Assembly (NCBI RefSeq): GCF_019669925.1
Contig: NZ_AP019779.1
Span: 682,001 to 746,000, forward strand
From: Methanobrevibacter arboriphilus
Lineage (GTDB): Archaea > Methanobacteriota > Methanobacteria > Methanobacteriales > Methanobacteriaceae
DNA length: 64,000 nt
Reading direction: 5' to 3'
In this document: positions 48,938 through 57,116 of the stretch, in pieces
Layout: each line of letters begins with the position of its first letter
Numbering within the stretch: the first letter of the stretch is position 1
Position numbers and translations under genes: made by a program
The notes under the pieces: model-generated
What the model was told of the DNA's origin: nothing
The model's input: the letters and a program-made list of their open reading frames with translations, nothing else
Database searches by the model: none

Positions 48938-48970
48938 AGTAATACATTATATAAGTTTTGTGTTATTACT
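48938..48970 (-). promoter_or_regulatory. 33-bp palindromic promoter element of the CbiM operon
   Basis: AGTAATAC-N16-GTTATTACT with the minus-strand TATA box ACTTATATAAT in the spacer, 106 bp upstream of the ATT start at 48832. The same element with nearly identical spacer stands upstream of the FmdE-domain gene (53883-53915). Inverted arms flanking the TATA box suggest repression by a dimeric metal regulator such as NikR; the regulator identity is a guess. Confidence 0.65.
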
Positions 48971-49079
48971 AAATATCTCTAATTCTAAAAAAAATAATAC
49001 TTAACTATCTATAACCATAAATAATTATACAAAAGAATGGTTATTTATTAAATTTAATCTTTTAAAACATTAAAAATTT

Positions 49080-49203
49080 TTTTCTAAAAAAAATATATTG
49101 TTGATTTTTGTTTTTTTATTTGTTGGTTGTTATATTGGTTTTTTGTTATTTTTTTTATTAGTGTTTTTTTATTGGTTTTTTTATTGGTATTTTTGTTGTT
49201 TGG
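49080..49203 (-). other. A/C-rich, nearly G-free 3' region after DUF2149 copy 2
   Basis: On the coding (minus) strand about 120 nt following the DUF2149 stop contain almost no G: short repeats CCAATAAAAAAA and CAAACAACAAAAAT, ending in a T8 run (ATATTTTTTTTAG on that strand). The extreme skew prevents RNA pairing. An unstructured 3' UTR with U-tract terminator is inferred. Confidence 0.5.
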
Positions 49204-49216
49204 AGGAAGGAGAGTT

Positions 49217-49555
49217 TTATCCTTCTACCATTATGAGTTTTCCCGTTGATGGGTCTTTATATACTTTTCCCATTTCTACGTATCCTTGTCCTGAGCTTTC
49301 AGTTGTGTTAGGTGTGTCGTTTAGTTCTTCTCCTTGGTTAACCTGTGATACTTTTTGCATTTCTTTCATTGTTTCTTGTTTTTCTTCTGCTGTCATGTCA
49401 CTGAATACTACACTTTGCATATTCCATGACATTACTAAAAATACCAATAATCCAACTGATATTACTAACATTGCATCTACTAAATTAGTTGTTCCAGCCA
49501 TAGGATCCTCTTCAACCCTTGAAAACCTTCTGTTTTTCCTATCCTTTCTTGCCAT
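49217..49555 (-). CDS. DUF2149 protein, ExbD-like partner of ExbB copy 2
   Basis: 112 aa from the ATG at 49555 (RBS GGAGGTAGTATATTA); a longer open frame reaches back into the preceding gene and is rejected. Basic N-terminus ARKDRKNRRFSR, then AGTTNLVDAMLVISVGLLVF with the ExbD-like Asp at the head of the only membrane helix, and the conserved end MGKVYKDPSTGKLIM also seen in the copy at 24044. Works with the ExbB-like protein encoded 19 bp upstream. Nearly all Cys/His-free, so it is not itself a metal binder. Confidence 0.87.
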   Translation of the reverse strand: MARKDRKNRRFSRVEEDPMAGTTNLVDAMLVISVGLLVFLVMSWNMQSVVFSDMTAEEKQETMKEMQKVSQVNQGEELNDTPNTTESSGQGYVEMGKVYKDPSTGKLIMVEG

Positions 49556-49574
49556 TAATATACTACCTCCATAG

Positions 49575-50225
49575 TTAATTTGAAGATTCCATGTATTCAA
49601 GGATAGCGTCTGATAGTGCCTCTAGGTTGGATAGGTAGTCGTCGTACCATCTTCTGCGGATTTTGGATACTAAGTAGGCTACTGCTCCGGCTCCGATCCC
49701 AACTACGGTTGTGTCGAATGCTACTATTATTGCTTGTGATAGTGCTGTTACATCTCCGCTTCCTAGTGCTGCTAGTCCTGGTCCCATTGGTATTAATGTT
49801 CCCATTAATCCTAAGGTAGGGCCGATTCTTGTTACTATGTCTGTTTTTTCAACTATTTTGTCGATATGGTTTTCTTCACTTTCAATATATTTATTTGCAA
49901 GTGCAAGTCTTGATTTATTTTTTAAATTTTCAGATGATGCTAGTTCTGTTAGAATCTTTTTTTGACTTTTGGGAATTATTGAATCATTTATAACTTTTTT
50001 AACTTCTTCAGGGTTTTCAGAATCTGAAATTTCATAGATCAAATCTTTTATTGTGTTTGCAGTTATCTTTTTCCTGCTTGTATACTCTGAAATTAAACCA
50101 CCAAGAGTTATCACCGCATAAAATACAAAAATCAGCAATATCACTATCACAGGTATCAACAAACTTTGAGAAATAACATTCAAACCAGAAGTTAAAATAT
50201 CACTACCGGGAATACTCACAACCAT
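49575..50225 (-). CDS. MotA/TolQ/ExbB proton channel family protein, copy 2
   Basis: 216 aa. Same plan as the 23373 copy: N-terminal span (LLIPVIVILLIFVFYAVITL), cytoplasmic helices, RIGPTLGLMGTLIPMGPGL and AFDTTVVGIGAGAVAYLVSK with the channel Thr pair. RBS ATGGTGATTTTAAT. It follows the AHPGHG protein gene by 38 bp and precedes DUF2149, giving an operon with the FmdE-domain protein. The 3' half (49575-49860) is clearly richer in G+C and uses C-ending codons (ATC, GAC, TAC), unlike the 5' half. Probably energises the surface proteins encoded with it. Confidence 0.88.
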   Translation of the reverse strand: MVVSIPGSDILTSGLNVISQSLLIPVIVILLIFVFYAVITLGGLISEYTSRKKITANTIKDLIYEISDSENPEEVKKVINDSIIPKSQKKILTELASSENLKNKSRLALANKYIESEENHIDKIVEKTDIVTRIGPTLGLMGTLIPMGPGLAALGSGDVTALSQAIIVAFDTTVVGIGAGAVAYLVSKIRRRWYDDYLSNLEALSDAILEYMESSN

Positions 50226-50263
50226 ATTAAAATCACCATTCTAGTTAATTAATAAAATAAAAT

Positions 50264-50773
50264 TTAGTTTTTATTCTTAAATATGTTGAATAAAAATACT
50301 ATTGCTCCAAATCCAAGTAAAAATACCACTATAAGAAGTAATGCATCATTTAATGAAATTCCTAAATTAGAATCTCCATTTATTAAATTAGTGGAATTAG
50401 TTTCATTAGTATTATTAGTGCTGTTATTAGAATTATTTTGATTATTCACTCCATTTCCACTATCACTACTATCAGACACACTTGAAGTTTTGCTGGTATC
50501 ACCTTGATTATTTGAATTTGATCCTCCATCTGAATTTTTCGAAGAATCTTGAGAGTTAGAACTTCCTGTATTCTTTGAAGAAGAATCAGTTTGTTTTGAA
50601 GGATTTGAAGAAGAATCTTGTGAAGATCCAGAAACACCAGAATTACTATTTTGAGTATCATCTGTAGTTACCTCAGTATAGTCACCATGTCCTGGATGAG
50701 CATATCCAAATCCTAAACATCCCGCAGATATTAATATTGTGATTATTATTAGAACTTTAAATTCATTTTTAAT
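50264..50773 (-). CDS. Tail-anchored AHPGHG surface protein 1, ATT start
   Basis: 169 aa from ATT 50773. The frame reads KNEFKVLIIITILISAGCLG before the mature start HPGHGDYTEVTTDD; no ATG/GTG/TTG exists in this part after an in-frame TAA, while GGGGGGAT lies three bases upstream of the ATT. The next canonical start (GTG 50479) would lose signal and His motif. After the His-rich N-terminus comes a 90-residue Ser/Asn/Lys stalk, then SNLGISLNDALLLIVVFLLGF, resembling the GISLNN anchor of the 48368 protein. Between the FmdE-domain gene and exbB. Metal capture is inferred. Confidence 0.75.
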   Translation of the reverse strand: MKNEFKVLIIITILISAGCLGFGYAHPGHGDYTEVTTDDTQNSNSGVSGSSQDSSSNPSKQTDSSSKNTGSSNSQDSSKNSDGGSNSNNQGDTSKTSSVSDSSDSGNGVNNQNNSNNSTNNTNETNSTNLINGDSNLGISLNDALLLIVVFLLGFGAIVFLFNIFKNKN

Positions 50774-50975
50774 AGTATCCCCCCATAATTATTGATATAA
50801 TTTAAAATTATAAATTAAACATGTGCATTAATTGATATAGGCTAATTTAATAAAGTTAATAAAATAAAATCTAGTATAATGAAAATAATAAAGATAATAA
50901 CTAAAAAACTAATAAACTAACTAATTAAATAAAAAATAGATTTTTGTTGATAATTCAACAAAAACCAAAAAAAGT

Positions 50976-53765
50976 TTATTTTTTACTAGCATGTCTTACA
51001 TAACCAAACCCAGCTAATCCACTAATTACTAAAACTAAAATGATTGCATAAACTAAGTTAAAATCATCAATTTCAGTAGTAGCTTTAGATACTTCATAAG
51101 AATTACCTTGTGAACCATCATTTTCAGCTGCAGAAGCAGATTCAGTAGCTGCAGAAGCACTTACAGTATTTAAGCCTGCTGAAAAAGGACTATAACCTTG
51201 AGAAGTTCCTGAACTAGTGAATAAATCACTTCCATCACTATTTGATGATGAATCACTGTTTGTTTTATGGTTATTAGATGAACTATTAGTTTTAGATCCA
51301 CCATTGTTTGTAAAACCATTATTAATTGGTGGTATAAGTTCATCTAAAGTTCTGTCAGGTAATGCCATTATAAAAGCTAATGCATTTCCTTCTGCAGTAT
51401 TTTTAGCTCCAGAGATTATCTTTTGAAGGTCTGCTTCATTGATAAGTTTAGTAGTTAAAAATGATATTTGTTGTGCTTGGATTAGGTTTGGAGAAGAATA
51501 ATCTCCGTTATATAATTTGATATATTCTTCATATGAATCACTTCCTGGTGCAAATTTAGGTGGAACCCAATTAACAATAGATACTGTACCTGTTTTAGTT
51601 ACACTATTCCATTTTATAATGATACCAACATTGGATTTATTAGTTATACTATCATCATAACGTAAATTGAAATAATTACCCATACCTGGAGAAACTCCTA
51701 AAAGTCTTGAAATTACATCATCTTTACAATTAGCATTAGTTGTAATGTAAATATAGCTTTCATTTTCACCAAGAGGATGTTCATTATAAATATAGTCTGA
51801 TATTAAATATCCAGGACTACTTCCTCCACAAACATGGTTATGGAATAACCATGCTATTAAAACATCATAAGGAGGATCATATTTCAATACCTCTTGGATA
51901 ATATAATTCGCATTTGAAGATTCATCACTACTATTACCAGTTGTAATCAACTCTCCAGTTATAGGATCATATTTCAAACTATAAGATAAGGTATTTGAAC
52001 TATTATTAGGATCTACCCAGAAGAAATCAAATACTAAATCTTTCCATAATGAGGTATGGACCGGTAATAATGTTTTTCTACTTAATTGAGATCCAAATAT
52101 ATTATAAATCCCATCAAAGACTTTGTTAGTAACTGTTCCATTAATTCTTACAAATCCAGCTGAAGTTAAAACAAAAAATTTAGAATTATCTTTTCCTATG
52201 TCAATACCTAAACTAAGGAAATATTGTTTAGCTTTTTTAGCTGCATCTTCACCAATTTTTTCAAGTTCATGATTAGTTAATGGTTTTGGTTTTGTAGTAT
52301 TTTGTGTTTCACGAGTTGCATTAGTCAAAAATCCCTCTTTAGATAAGTTGAGAATATAATCCATGTCTAAGCCATGTGCTGATTGAGTTACAGTGCCTTT
52401 ACCTGGTTCTTCACCCATTAAATAAAACAAATGAGTTTCATTTAAACCTTTAAATTCATAAAGTATATCAACCAAAGATAAAGGATCATTAGTAAGAGTT
52501 TGTATTAACCATTTTTGGTACTTTAAATCATTAGAAACATTAGCTTTAGGATCTAAACCCGTGAGTTTTTTGTATTTTTTCATTATTAAGTCTTCATTGT
52601 AAGACATTATAATTAATAAACCAGTTTTAGTCTGTGAATTCCACCTTATAAAACCAGTAGCGGTTTTATTAACCATAGTGTCAATTCCAATATAAGCTCT
52701 TTTACCAGGAGTAATATCTAAACTCCAAGTAAATGCATCATCATCAGAACCTCCTGGAACACCTAAAACATAGTATGCAGTATTCTCAAGTGGTAAACCA
52801 GATTCTCCTTTTGGAGGATAATATTTTAATAAAGCTTCGATCATAGCTTGACCACTTATAAGTCCAGTACAAACATGACCATGATATGCTGCTTGAGTTA
52901 AAATATCTGCAGGTAGTCCTGCATCCCAAGAATTAGCAATACTTACATAAGAATATGCATCTTCCTTTCCAAGCATATCTTGAATTATTTTCCATTCAGA
53001 TGATTTTAAACTAGTGCCTATAATCCCATTATAAACAGGTTCTAAAGATCCATTTTTGAAAAATACCATGTAAACTTTTCCACTACTTTTATATTTATAA
53101 ATAAAAGCTATGTTAAGAGGATCTGTTCTTACAGCTGATAGAGTTAATAAATTACCTAAACCAAAACCAACATATCCATTTGCTCCGTTTATGATACCTT
53201 CTAATGCATCCTCAGATGTTTTACCACCAACATAAACCATACCTGCAGTAGTTATAACTAACATTTCACTACTATTAGCAAATGTTCTCAAGCTATTTGC
53301 TTTTTTAGCAGCTTCACGACCTATTTTATAGCTTTTAGTTGCTTTCATTTGAAATGTAGAACTAGCTGTTAAATTTCCATTAAGTGTTACATTTTGAGAT
53401 TTAGTATTATAACCTGGTACTGATATTAATATATTGTATATAGTATTCTTTGTAGCTTCTGAATGATTAAAAATTAAAGTATACTTTTTAGTTGCAGTAT
53501 TGTAACTTTTTGTATAATTTATAGAATTGTTATTGTGCTTAACTGAAATACTAGGGTTTATCTTTTCATCATCACTATAGTCATGATTAATTTTAATATC
53601 AATTTTAACAGTGCTGTTTTTATTATGGTTATCGATTGGCTCTTGAGTATTATCAACTGCTGAAGCTCCAGCAATCATAAATAGAGTGAATATAAAAATT
53701 GCCAGTACAAAAATTGATTTTACAAAATTTTTACTTTTTTGATTATTTTCAAGAGTTTTTACCAT
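50976..53765 (-). CDS. Large surface protein with two FmdE-like domains and C-terminal anchor
   Basis: 929 aa. Signal segment IFVLAIFIFTLFMIAGASA, an N-terminal carboxypeptidase-regulatory-like beta domain (about 50-140), two repeats each starting with GREAAKKAN / GEDAAKKAK and containing YHGHVCTGLISG (about 297) or FHNHVCGGSSPG (about 645), matching the FHGHxCPGxxxG metal-binding signature of FmdE-family proteins, then a Ser/Asn stalk and final span VYAIILVLVISGLAGFGYV with HASKK. FmdE proteins bind metal ions and are normally cytoplasmic, so an exported duplicated form is unusual. Excellent RBS (AAGGAGGTAAAA). First gene of the operon with the AHPGHG protein, exbB and DUF2149. Binding of Ni/Co or a corrinoid is inferred. 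Confidence 0.82.
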   Translation of the reverse strand: MVKTLENNQKSKNFVKSIFVLAIFIFTLFMIAGASAVDNTQEPIDNHNKNSTVKIDIKINHDYSDDEKINPSISVKHNNNSINYTKSYNTATKKYTLIFNHSEATKNTIYNILISVPGYNTKSQNVTLNGNLTASSTFQMKATKSYKIGREAAKKANSLRTFANSSEMLVITTAGMVYVGGKTSEDALEGIINGANGYVGFGLGNLLTLSAVRTDPLNIAFIYKYKSSGKVYMVFFKNGSLEPVYNGIIGTSLKSSEWKIIQDMLGKEDAYSYVSIANSWDAGLPADILTQAAYHGHVCTGLISGQAMIEALLKYYPPKGESGLPLENTAYYVLGVPGGSDDDAFTWSLDITPGKRAYIGIDTMVNKTATGFIRWNSQTKTGLLIIMSYNEDLIMKKYKKLTGLDPKANVSNDLKYQKWLIQTLTNDPLSLVDILYEFKGLNETHLFYLMGEEPGKGTVTQSAHGLDMDYILNLSKEGFLTNATRETQNTTKPKPLTNHELEKIGEDAAKKAKQYFLSLGIDIGKDNSKFFVLTSAGFVRINGTVTNKVFDGIYNIFGSQLSRKTLLPVHTSLWKDLVFDFFWVDPNNSSNTLSYSLKYDPITGELITTGNSSDESSNANYIIQEVLKYDPPYDVLIAWLFHNHVCGGSSPGYLISDYIYNEHPLGENESYIYITTNANCKDDVISRLLGVSPGMGNYFNLRYDDSITNKSNVGIIIKWNSVTKTGTVSIVNWVPPKFAPGSDSYEEYIKLYNGDYSSPNLIQAQQISFLTTKLINEADLQKIISGAKNTAEGNALAFIMALPDRTLDELIPPINNGFTNNGGSKTNSSSNNHKTNSDSSSNSDGSDLFTSSGTSQGYSPFSAGLNTVSASAATESASAAENDGSQGNSYEVSKATTEIDDFNLVYAIILVLVISGLAGFGYVRHASKK

Positions 53766-54659
53766 TTTTACCTCCTTAAAAAATTTTAAATTAATTACGG
53801 CAGTCTAAAAATACATAATTAATGTAAATTTATCATTATTTAATTAATCAAACAATGATCATCTGCCTAAAATTTATTAAATAGTAATACCATATATAAG
53901 ATTTGTGTTATTACTAAAACATGCATTATATATAAAAAAATATTAACGACCTAGATTTGTAATACTTTTTCATTGAATAATAAACCTTTTTATTACAATT
54001 AAAGATAAAAATAATTTTTTTAAAAAAAGTATTACTTGGAAAAAAATATTGTAATGCTTTAAAAATAAAAAATTAGCAATAATATTAATGCATACAATAA
54101 AATAAAAAAGTAATACTTTTCATAGAAAGTAATAAATAATATAACAATAGTAATAATAAATATAACAATTGTTTTTAAGTTTAATAGGATAATAATAGCC
54201 CAATGAAAGTTTTACCTTAATATAACAATAATTATGCTTAACATAGTAAAATAAAATGAAATATAAAAATAATATTCAATATACTCTTAAATAAATATTT
54301 AAATCTTAAAAAATCATAATCTAAAAAAGTAAAAATAGTAATAGTAAATGAATACACTTATAAATATTAATATTGAAAACAATAACTGGATAATTTAACA
54401 GTGTGGTAATAAAAAATAAAAGAAAGAATGCAAATAATATCTATAAATACAAATAATACTTAATTTAATAGTCCTTACATCAAAATCATATTAACAATGC
54501 AGATTCTTATTGTTTTAGTACAAAAATATGCTCTCCCAAACATGAAAAATTATACAAACTATTAATATAATTGTACATGTAAATAAGTCAAAAATTAATA
54601 GAAATATAAAACGAAAGTCTATTAAAAAATTATAAAATAAATTATTAAAAATAAAAATA
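53766..54659. other. 894-bp intergenic region, promoter side of the FmdE operon
   Basis: Holds the 33-bp element and further partial copies: GTAATACTTTTTCATTG (53959 on), AAAGTATTACTTGG (54026 on), AGTAATACTTTTCA (54109-54122) and ATATAACAATAGTAATAATAA (54138 on). From 54200 to 54659 only AT-rich DNA is seen up to the cbf5 stop. Confidence 0.5.
53883..53915 (-). promoter_or_regulatory. 33-bp palindromic promoter element of the FmdE/ExbB operon
   Basis: AGTAATAC-N16-GTTATTACT, same arms as at 48938 and spacer differing at only a few bases; minus-strand TATA box CTTATATATGG lies inside. It is 118 bp upstream of the start at 53765. The duplicated geometry argues for one regulator for both operons. 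Confidence 0.65.
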
Positions 54660-55619
54660 TTATTTCCACATCATCGGATATACGCCAGTATTCATGAAAA
54701 CTTTCTTTGTATTAAACATTATTCCCTCAGAAGCCATCAATATATCTTCCACATTGAAAAGAGCAGTAGCTGAAGCCACTAATTCTCCTTTAAGAGTAAA
54801 TATTACAACTTCATCATTTTTTTTAATATCATCGGAAAGAGAAGATATTCCACCAGCAGCTAAATTTGCACCATGACATATTGCATCAACAGCGGAATCT
54901 CTAATAAATACTTTTGATAAGTGCTCAGTAGCTGTTTCCATTGGCAATATACATTCTCTTAAATAAGATTCATTATTCTCTTTATTCCAATAATAATATG
55001 CATCAGTTAAATCTTGTAAAGTTACTAAATTATTATCCTCAGTAAAAGATCCAACTTGAGTTCTCCTTAATTCTGCCATATGAGCTCCAACTCCTAAAGC
55101 TTCACCAATATCTTTACAATAGGTTCTTACATAAGTTCCAGCTTCGCATCCTATCTTAAAAAGAACATCCCTACCCCCTATCTCGAGAATGTCAGCATAA
55201 TATATTGTTCTAACTCTCAATTCTCGTTTAACAGCAGATTTTACTGGAGGAGTTTGATATATTTTACCATGAAACTCTTTAAAAACAGTTCTTACACTTT
55301 CCTCATCAACATCTTTATGTAAAGTCATTAAACAAACATATTCCTTAGGAGCAGCTAAAAGAAGCTGTATGACACGAGTTGCAGTATCAATTCCAATAGG
55401 TAAAACACCAGTAACCTTTGGATCCAGAGTTCCACCATGCCCTGTTTTTTCAGAATTTAAAATTCTTCTAACCCATGAATCTATTTCATGAGATGTTGGA
55501 CCAGATGGTTTATCTAAATTAATAACACCTTTAGATATATGTTCTTCAATTGACCTATCTTGAGGTTTGGAACCATAATTCGGATTTGTATTTGCTTTTG
55601 ATTTTATTAAAAGAGTCAT
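54660..55619 (-). CDS. cbf5: H/ACA RNP pseudouridine synthase Cbf5
   Basis: 319 aa from the ATG at 55619 (RBS TGAGGTGTTATAT; the in-frame GTG at 55628 is part of that site). INLDKPSGPTSHEIDSWV, GGTLDPKVTGVLPIGI with the catalytic Asp, CEAGTYVRTYCKDIGEALG and a C-terminal PUA domain (VFIRDSAVDAICHGANL) identify Cbf5, which isomerises uridines in rRNA guided by H/ACA RNAs with Nop10, Gar1 and L7Ae. Last gene of the rpl34e-cmk-rpl14e group, 490 bp further on. Confidence 0.96.
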   Translation of the reverse strand: MTLLIKSKANTNPNYGSKPQDRSIEEHISKGVINLDKPSGPTSHEIDSWVRRILNSEKTGHGGTLDPKVTGVLPIGIDTATRVIQLLLAAPKEYVCLMTLHKDVDEESVRTVFKEFHGKIYQTPPVKSAVKRELRVRTIYYADILEIGGRDVLFKIGCEAGTYVRTYCKDIGEALGVGAHMAELRRTQVGSFTEDNNLVTLQDLTDAYYYWNKENNESYLRECILPMETATEHLSKVFIRDSAVDAICHGANLAAGGISSLSDDIKKNDEVVIFTLKGELVASATALFNVEDILMASEGIMFNTKKVFMNTGVYPMMWK

Positions 55620-55809
55620 ATATAACACCTCAAAATAGATTAAATTAAAATAAGTTTATAATTAACAGTAACATTATTTTTAGTATTCTAATTAATAAGT
55701 TTTTTGATATTTATAAAATATGAAAAATATTAAAAAAATATTAGAATAAATTAAAAAAATATAAAAAATAAATACAAAAATAATAAGAATACTATAACAT
55801 AGAAAATAG

Positions 55810-55920
55810 AAAAATAACATTAATATAAAAAAAATGATACTAATATAAGAAAATGATACTAATATAAAAAAAGATATTAATATAAGAAAAATAATATTAA
55901 TATAAAATATAGTATTAACA
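55810..55920. repeat. 19-20 bp tandem repeat, AAAATGATACTAATATAAGA
   Basis: About six copies, two nearly identical (55831-55850 and 55851-55869), others reading AACATTAATATAAAA or AGATATTAATATAAGA. The array lies in the 490-bp spacer (55620-56109) between rpl14e and cbf5; the rest of the spacer is AAAATTAATAAAA-type low-complexity DNA. Confidence 0.75.
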
Positions 55921-56109
55921 TGAAAGCATGAATAAATATATAAAAAAATATTTAAAAGTATTTAAAAATATTTAACTAATCTAAAAATAATTGTCTAAAA
56001 ATATTAAGAATATAAAAATTAAAAATAAATAAAAATCTAAAATAAAAAATTAAATAAAAAATTAATAAAAAATTAATAAAAAAATAAAAATAAAAAATTA
56101 TATGTTAAA

Positions 56110-56331
56110 CTATAAGGATTCTAAATTTTTTTTAATAGCTTCAACATCATCAGAAACTTCTATAGTCTCTTCAAGAGGTTCTAAATGATTTATATTACAT
56201 CTTCTGTTTTTAACAGAACCTCCAATAACTTCTACAAAATTTTCATCGATGAGTTCTATAATTACACATTTTTCTCCAGCTTCTCTACCAGCTGTTTTAA
56301 CACATACTCTTCCTACTTCTATGGATGCCAT
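56110..56331 (-). CDS. rpl14e: 50S ribosomal protein eL14
   Basis: 73 aa. IEVGRVCVKTAGREAGEKCV, an SH3-like start, and KNRRCNINHLEPLEETIEV are diagnostic of archaeal eL14. ATG directly abuts the cmk stop (56332), so translation is coupled. Confidence 0.95.
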   Translation of the reverse strand: MASIEVGRVCVKTAGREAGEKCVIIELIDENFVEVIGGSVKNRRCNINHLEPLEETIEVSDDVEAIKKNLESL

Positions 56332-56850
56332 TTATATCACCTTTAATGTTGTTAATATAATCTCTGCAATACTATCTGGGTTAAACCTATTAGTATTAAG
56401 CACTAAATCATAGATATCAAAATTATTAATATCTATATTATGAATATCTAAATATCTTAAAGCCTCACTTTCTTCACGAATAATAGTTTCTTCAATAACT
56501 ACCTCCAAAGATTTAGACTCACGATTTGAAACACGTTGAGCTCTAATATCTAATGGTGCAAGTAACCATATCCGAAGATCTGCTTCAACAAAATAAGCAG
56601 AAAGTCTTCCTTCAACAATAAGATTTTCAGAATTTTTAGCTATTTCAGATTGTCTTTTATCAAGTTCAATATCGATAGCAGTATTATCTTCAGCATATTT
56701 ACTGAATTCTATAAGAGACATTTCCTTTTCTTTTGCCATATCTCTAAAGATACTTCCAGCAGAAATAAAAGGAATATCAATTTTTTTTGACAATACATCA
56801 GCTGCTGTAGTAGTTCCACTACCCGCTAAACCACCGATTGTTATAATCAT
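56332..56850 (-). CDS. cmk: Cytidylate kinase, archaeal type
   Basis: 172 aa P-loop kinase making CDP/dCDP. IITIGGLAGSGTTTAADVLS is the P-loop; ISAGSIFRDMAKEKEMSL, EGRLSAYF and RVSNRESKSLE are family features of the short archaeal Cmk. Its ATG overlaps the rpl34e stop by one base. Sits between rpl34e and rpl14e, a conserved archaeal order. Confidence 0.95.
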   Translation of the reverse strand: MIITIGGLAGSGTTTAADVLSKKIDIPFISAGSIFRDMAKEKEMSLIEFSKYAEDNTAIDIELDKRQSEIAKNSENLIVEGRLSAYFVEADLRIWLLAPLDIRAQRVSNRESKSLEVVIEETIIREESEALRYLDIHNIDINNFDIYDLVLNTNRFNPDSIAEIILTTLKVI

Positions 56851-57116
56851 TAGGACCTTGCCTCTGATTTAAAATAATCACGAGCACATTTAGAGCATAA
56901 ATTTCCTCCAAATGGCCTATTAGGTCGTTTTTTAGTTTTTGATAATTTTCCAATTTCATATGGTCTTCCTCTTGGAACCCCATGCAAAATTGCACCACAT
57001 TCAGCACATACATGCTTACTTGGTTTTTTCTTCTTATATCTTAGGACATTTTGTCCACCAGGAGTCTTTTTGTTAATTCTTTTATAAGATCTAGATCTAT
57101 ATCTTGATTCAGGCAT
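56850..57116 (-). CDS. rpl34e: 50S ribosomal protein eL34
   Basis: 88 aa. Basic start [20 protein letters not shown], and two CxxC pairs ([10 protein letters not shown] and [10 protein letters not shown]) forming the zinc site. RBS TAGGTGAAAAA. First gene of the rpl34e-cmk-rpl14e unit. Confidence 0.95.
   Translation of the reverse strand: MPESRYRSRSYKRINKKTPGGQNVLRYKKKKPSKHVCAECGAILHGVPRGRPYEIGKLSKTKKRPNRPFGGNLCSKCARDYFKSEARS

Noticed and set aside
49098-49574. Hydrophobic 158-codon frame on the plus strand
   Set aside because: It is antisense to DUF2149 and to the T-rich complement of the G-free 3' region, which gives artificial Phe/Leu/Val runs; no RBS.
50264-50773. Lipoprotein reading of SAGC in the AHPGHG protein signal
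   Set aside because: LISAGC resembles a lipobox, but a cleavage before HPGHG after GYA fits better with its sister protein, and lipoproteins of this kind are not typical of Methanobacteriales. Not excluded.
55810-55920. CRISPR-like array
   Set aside because: Units of 19-20 bp follow each other without unique spacers; this is a simple tandem repeat.
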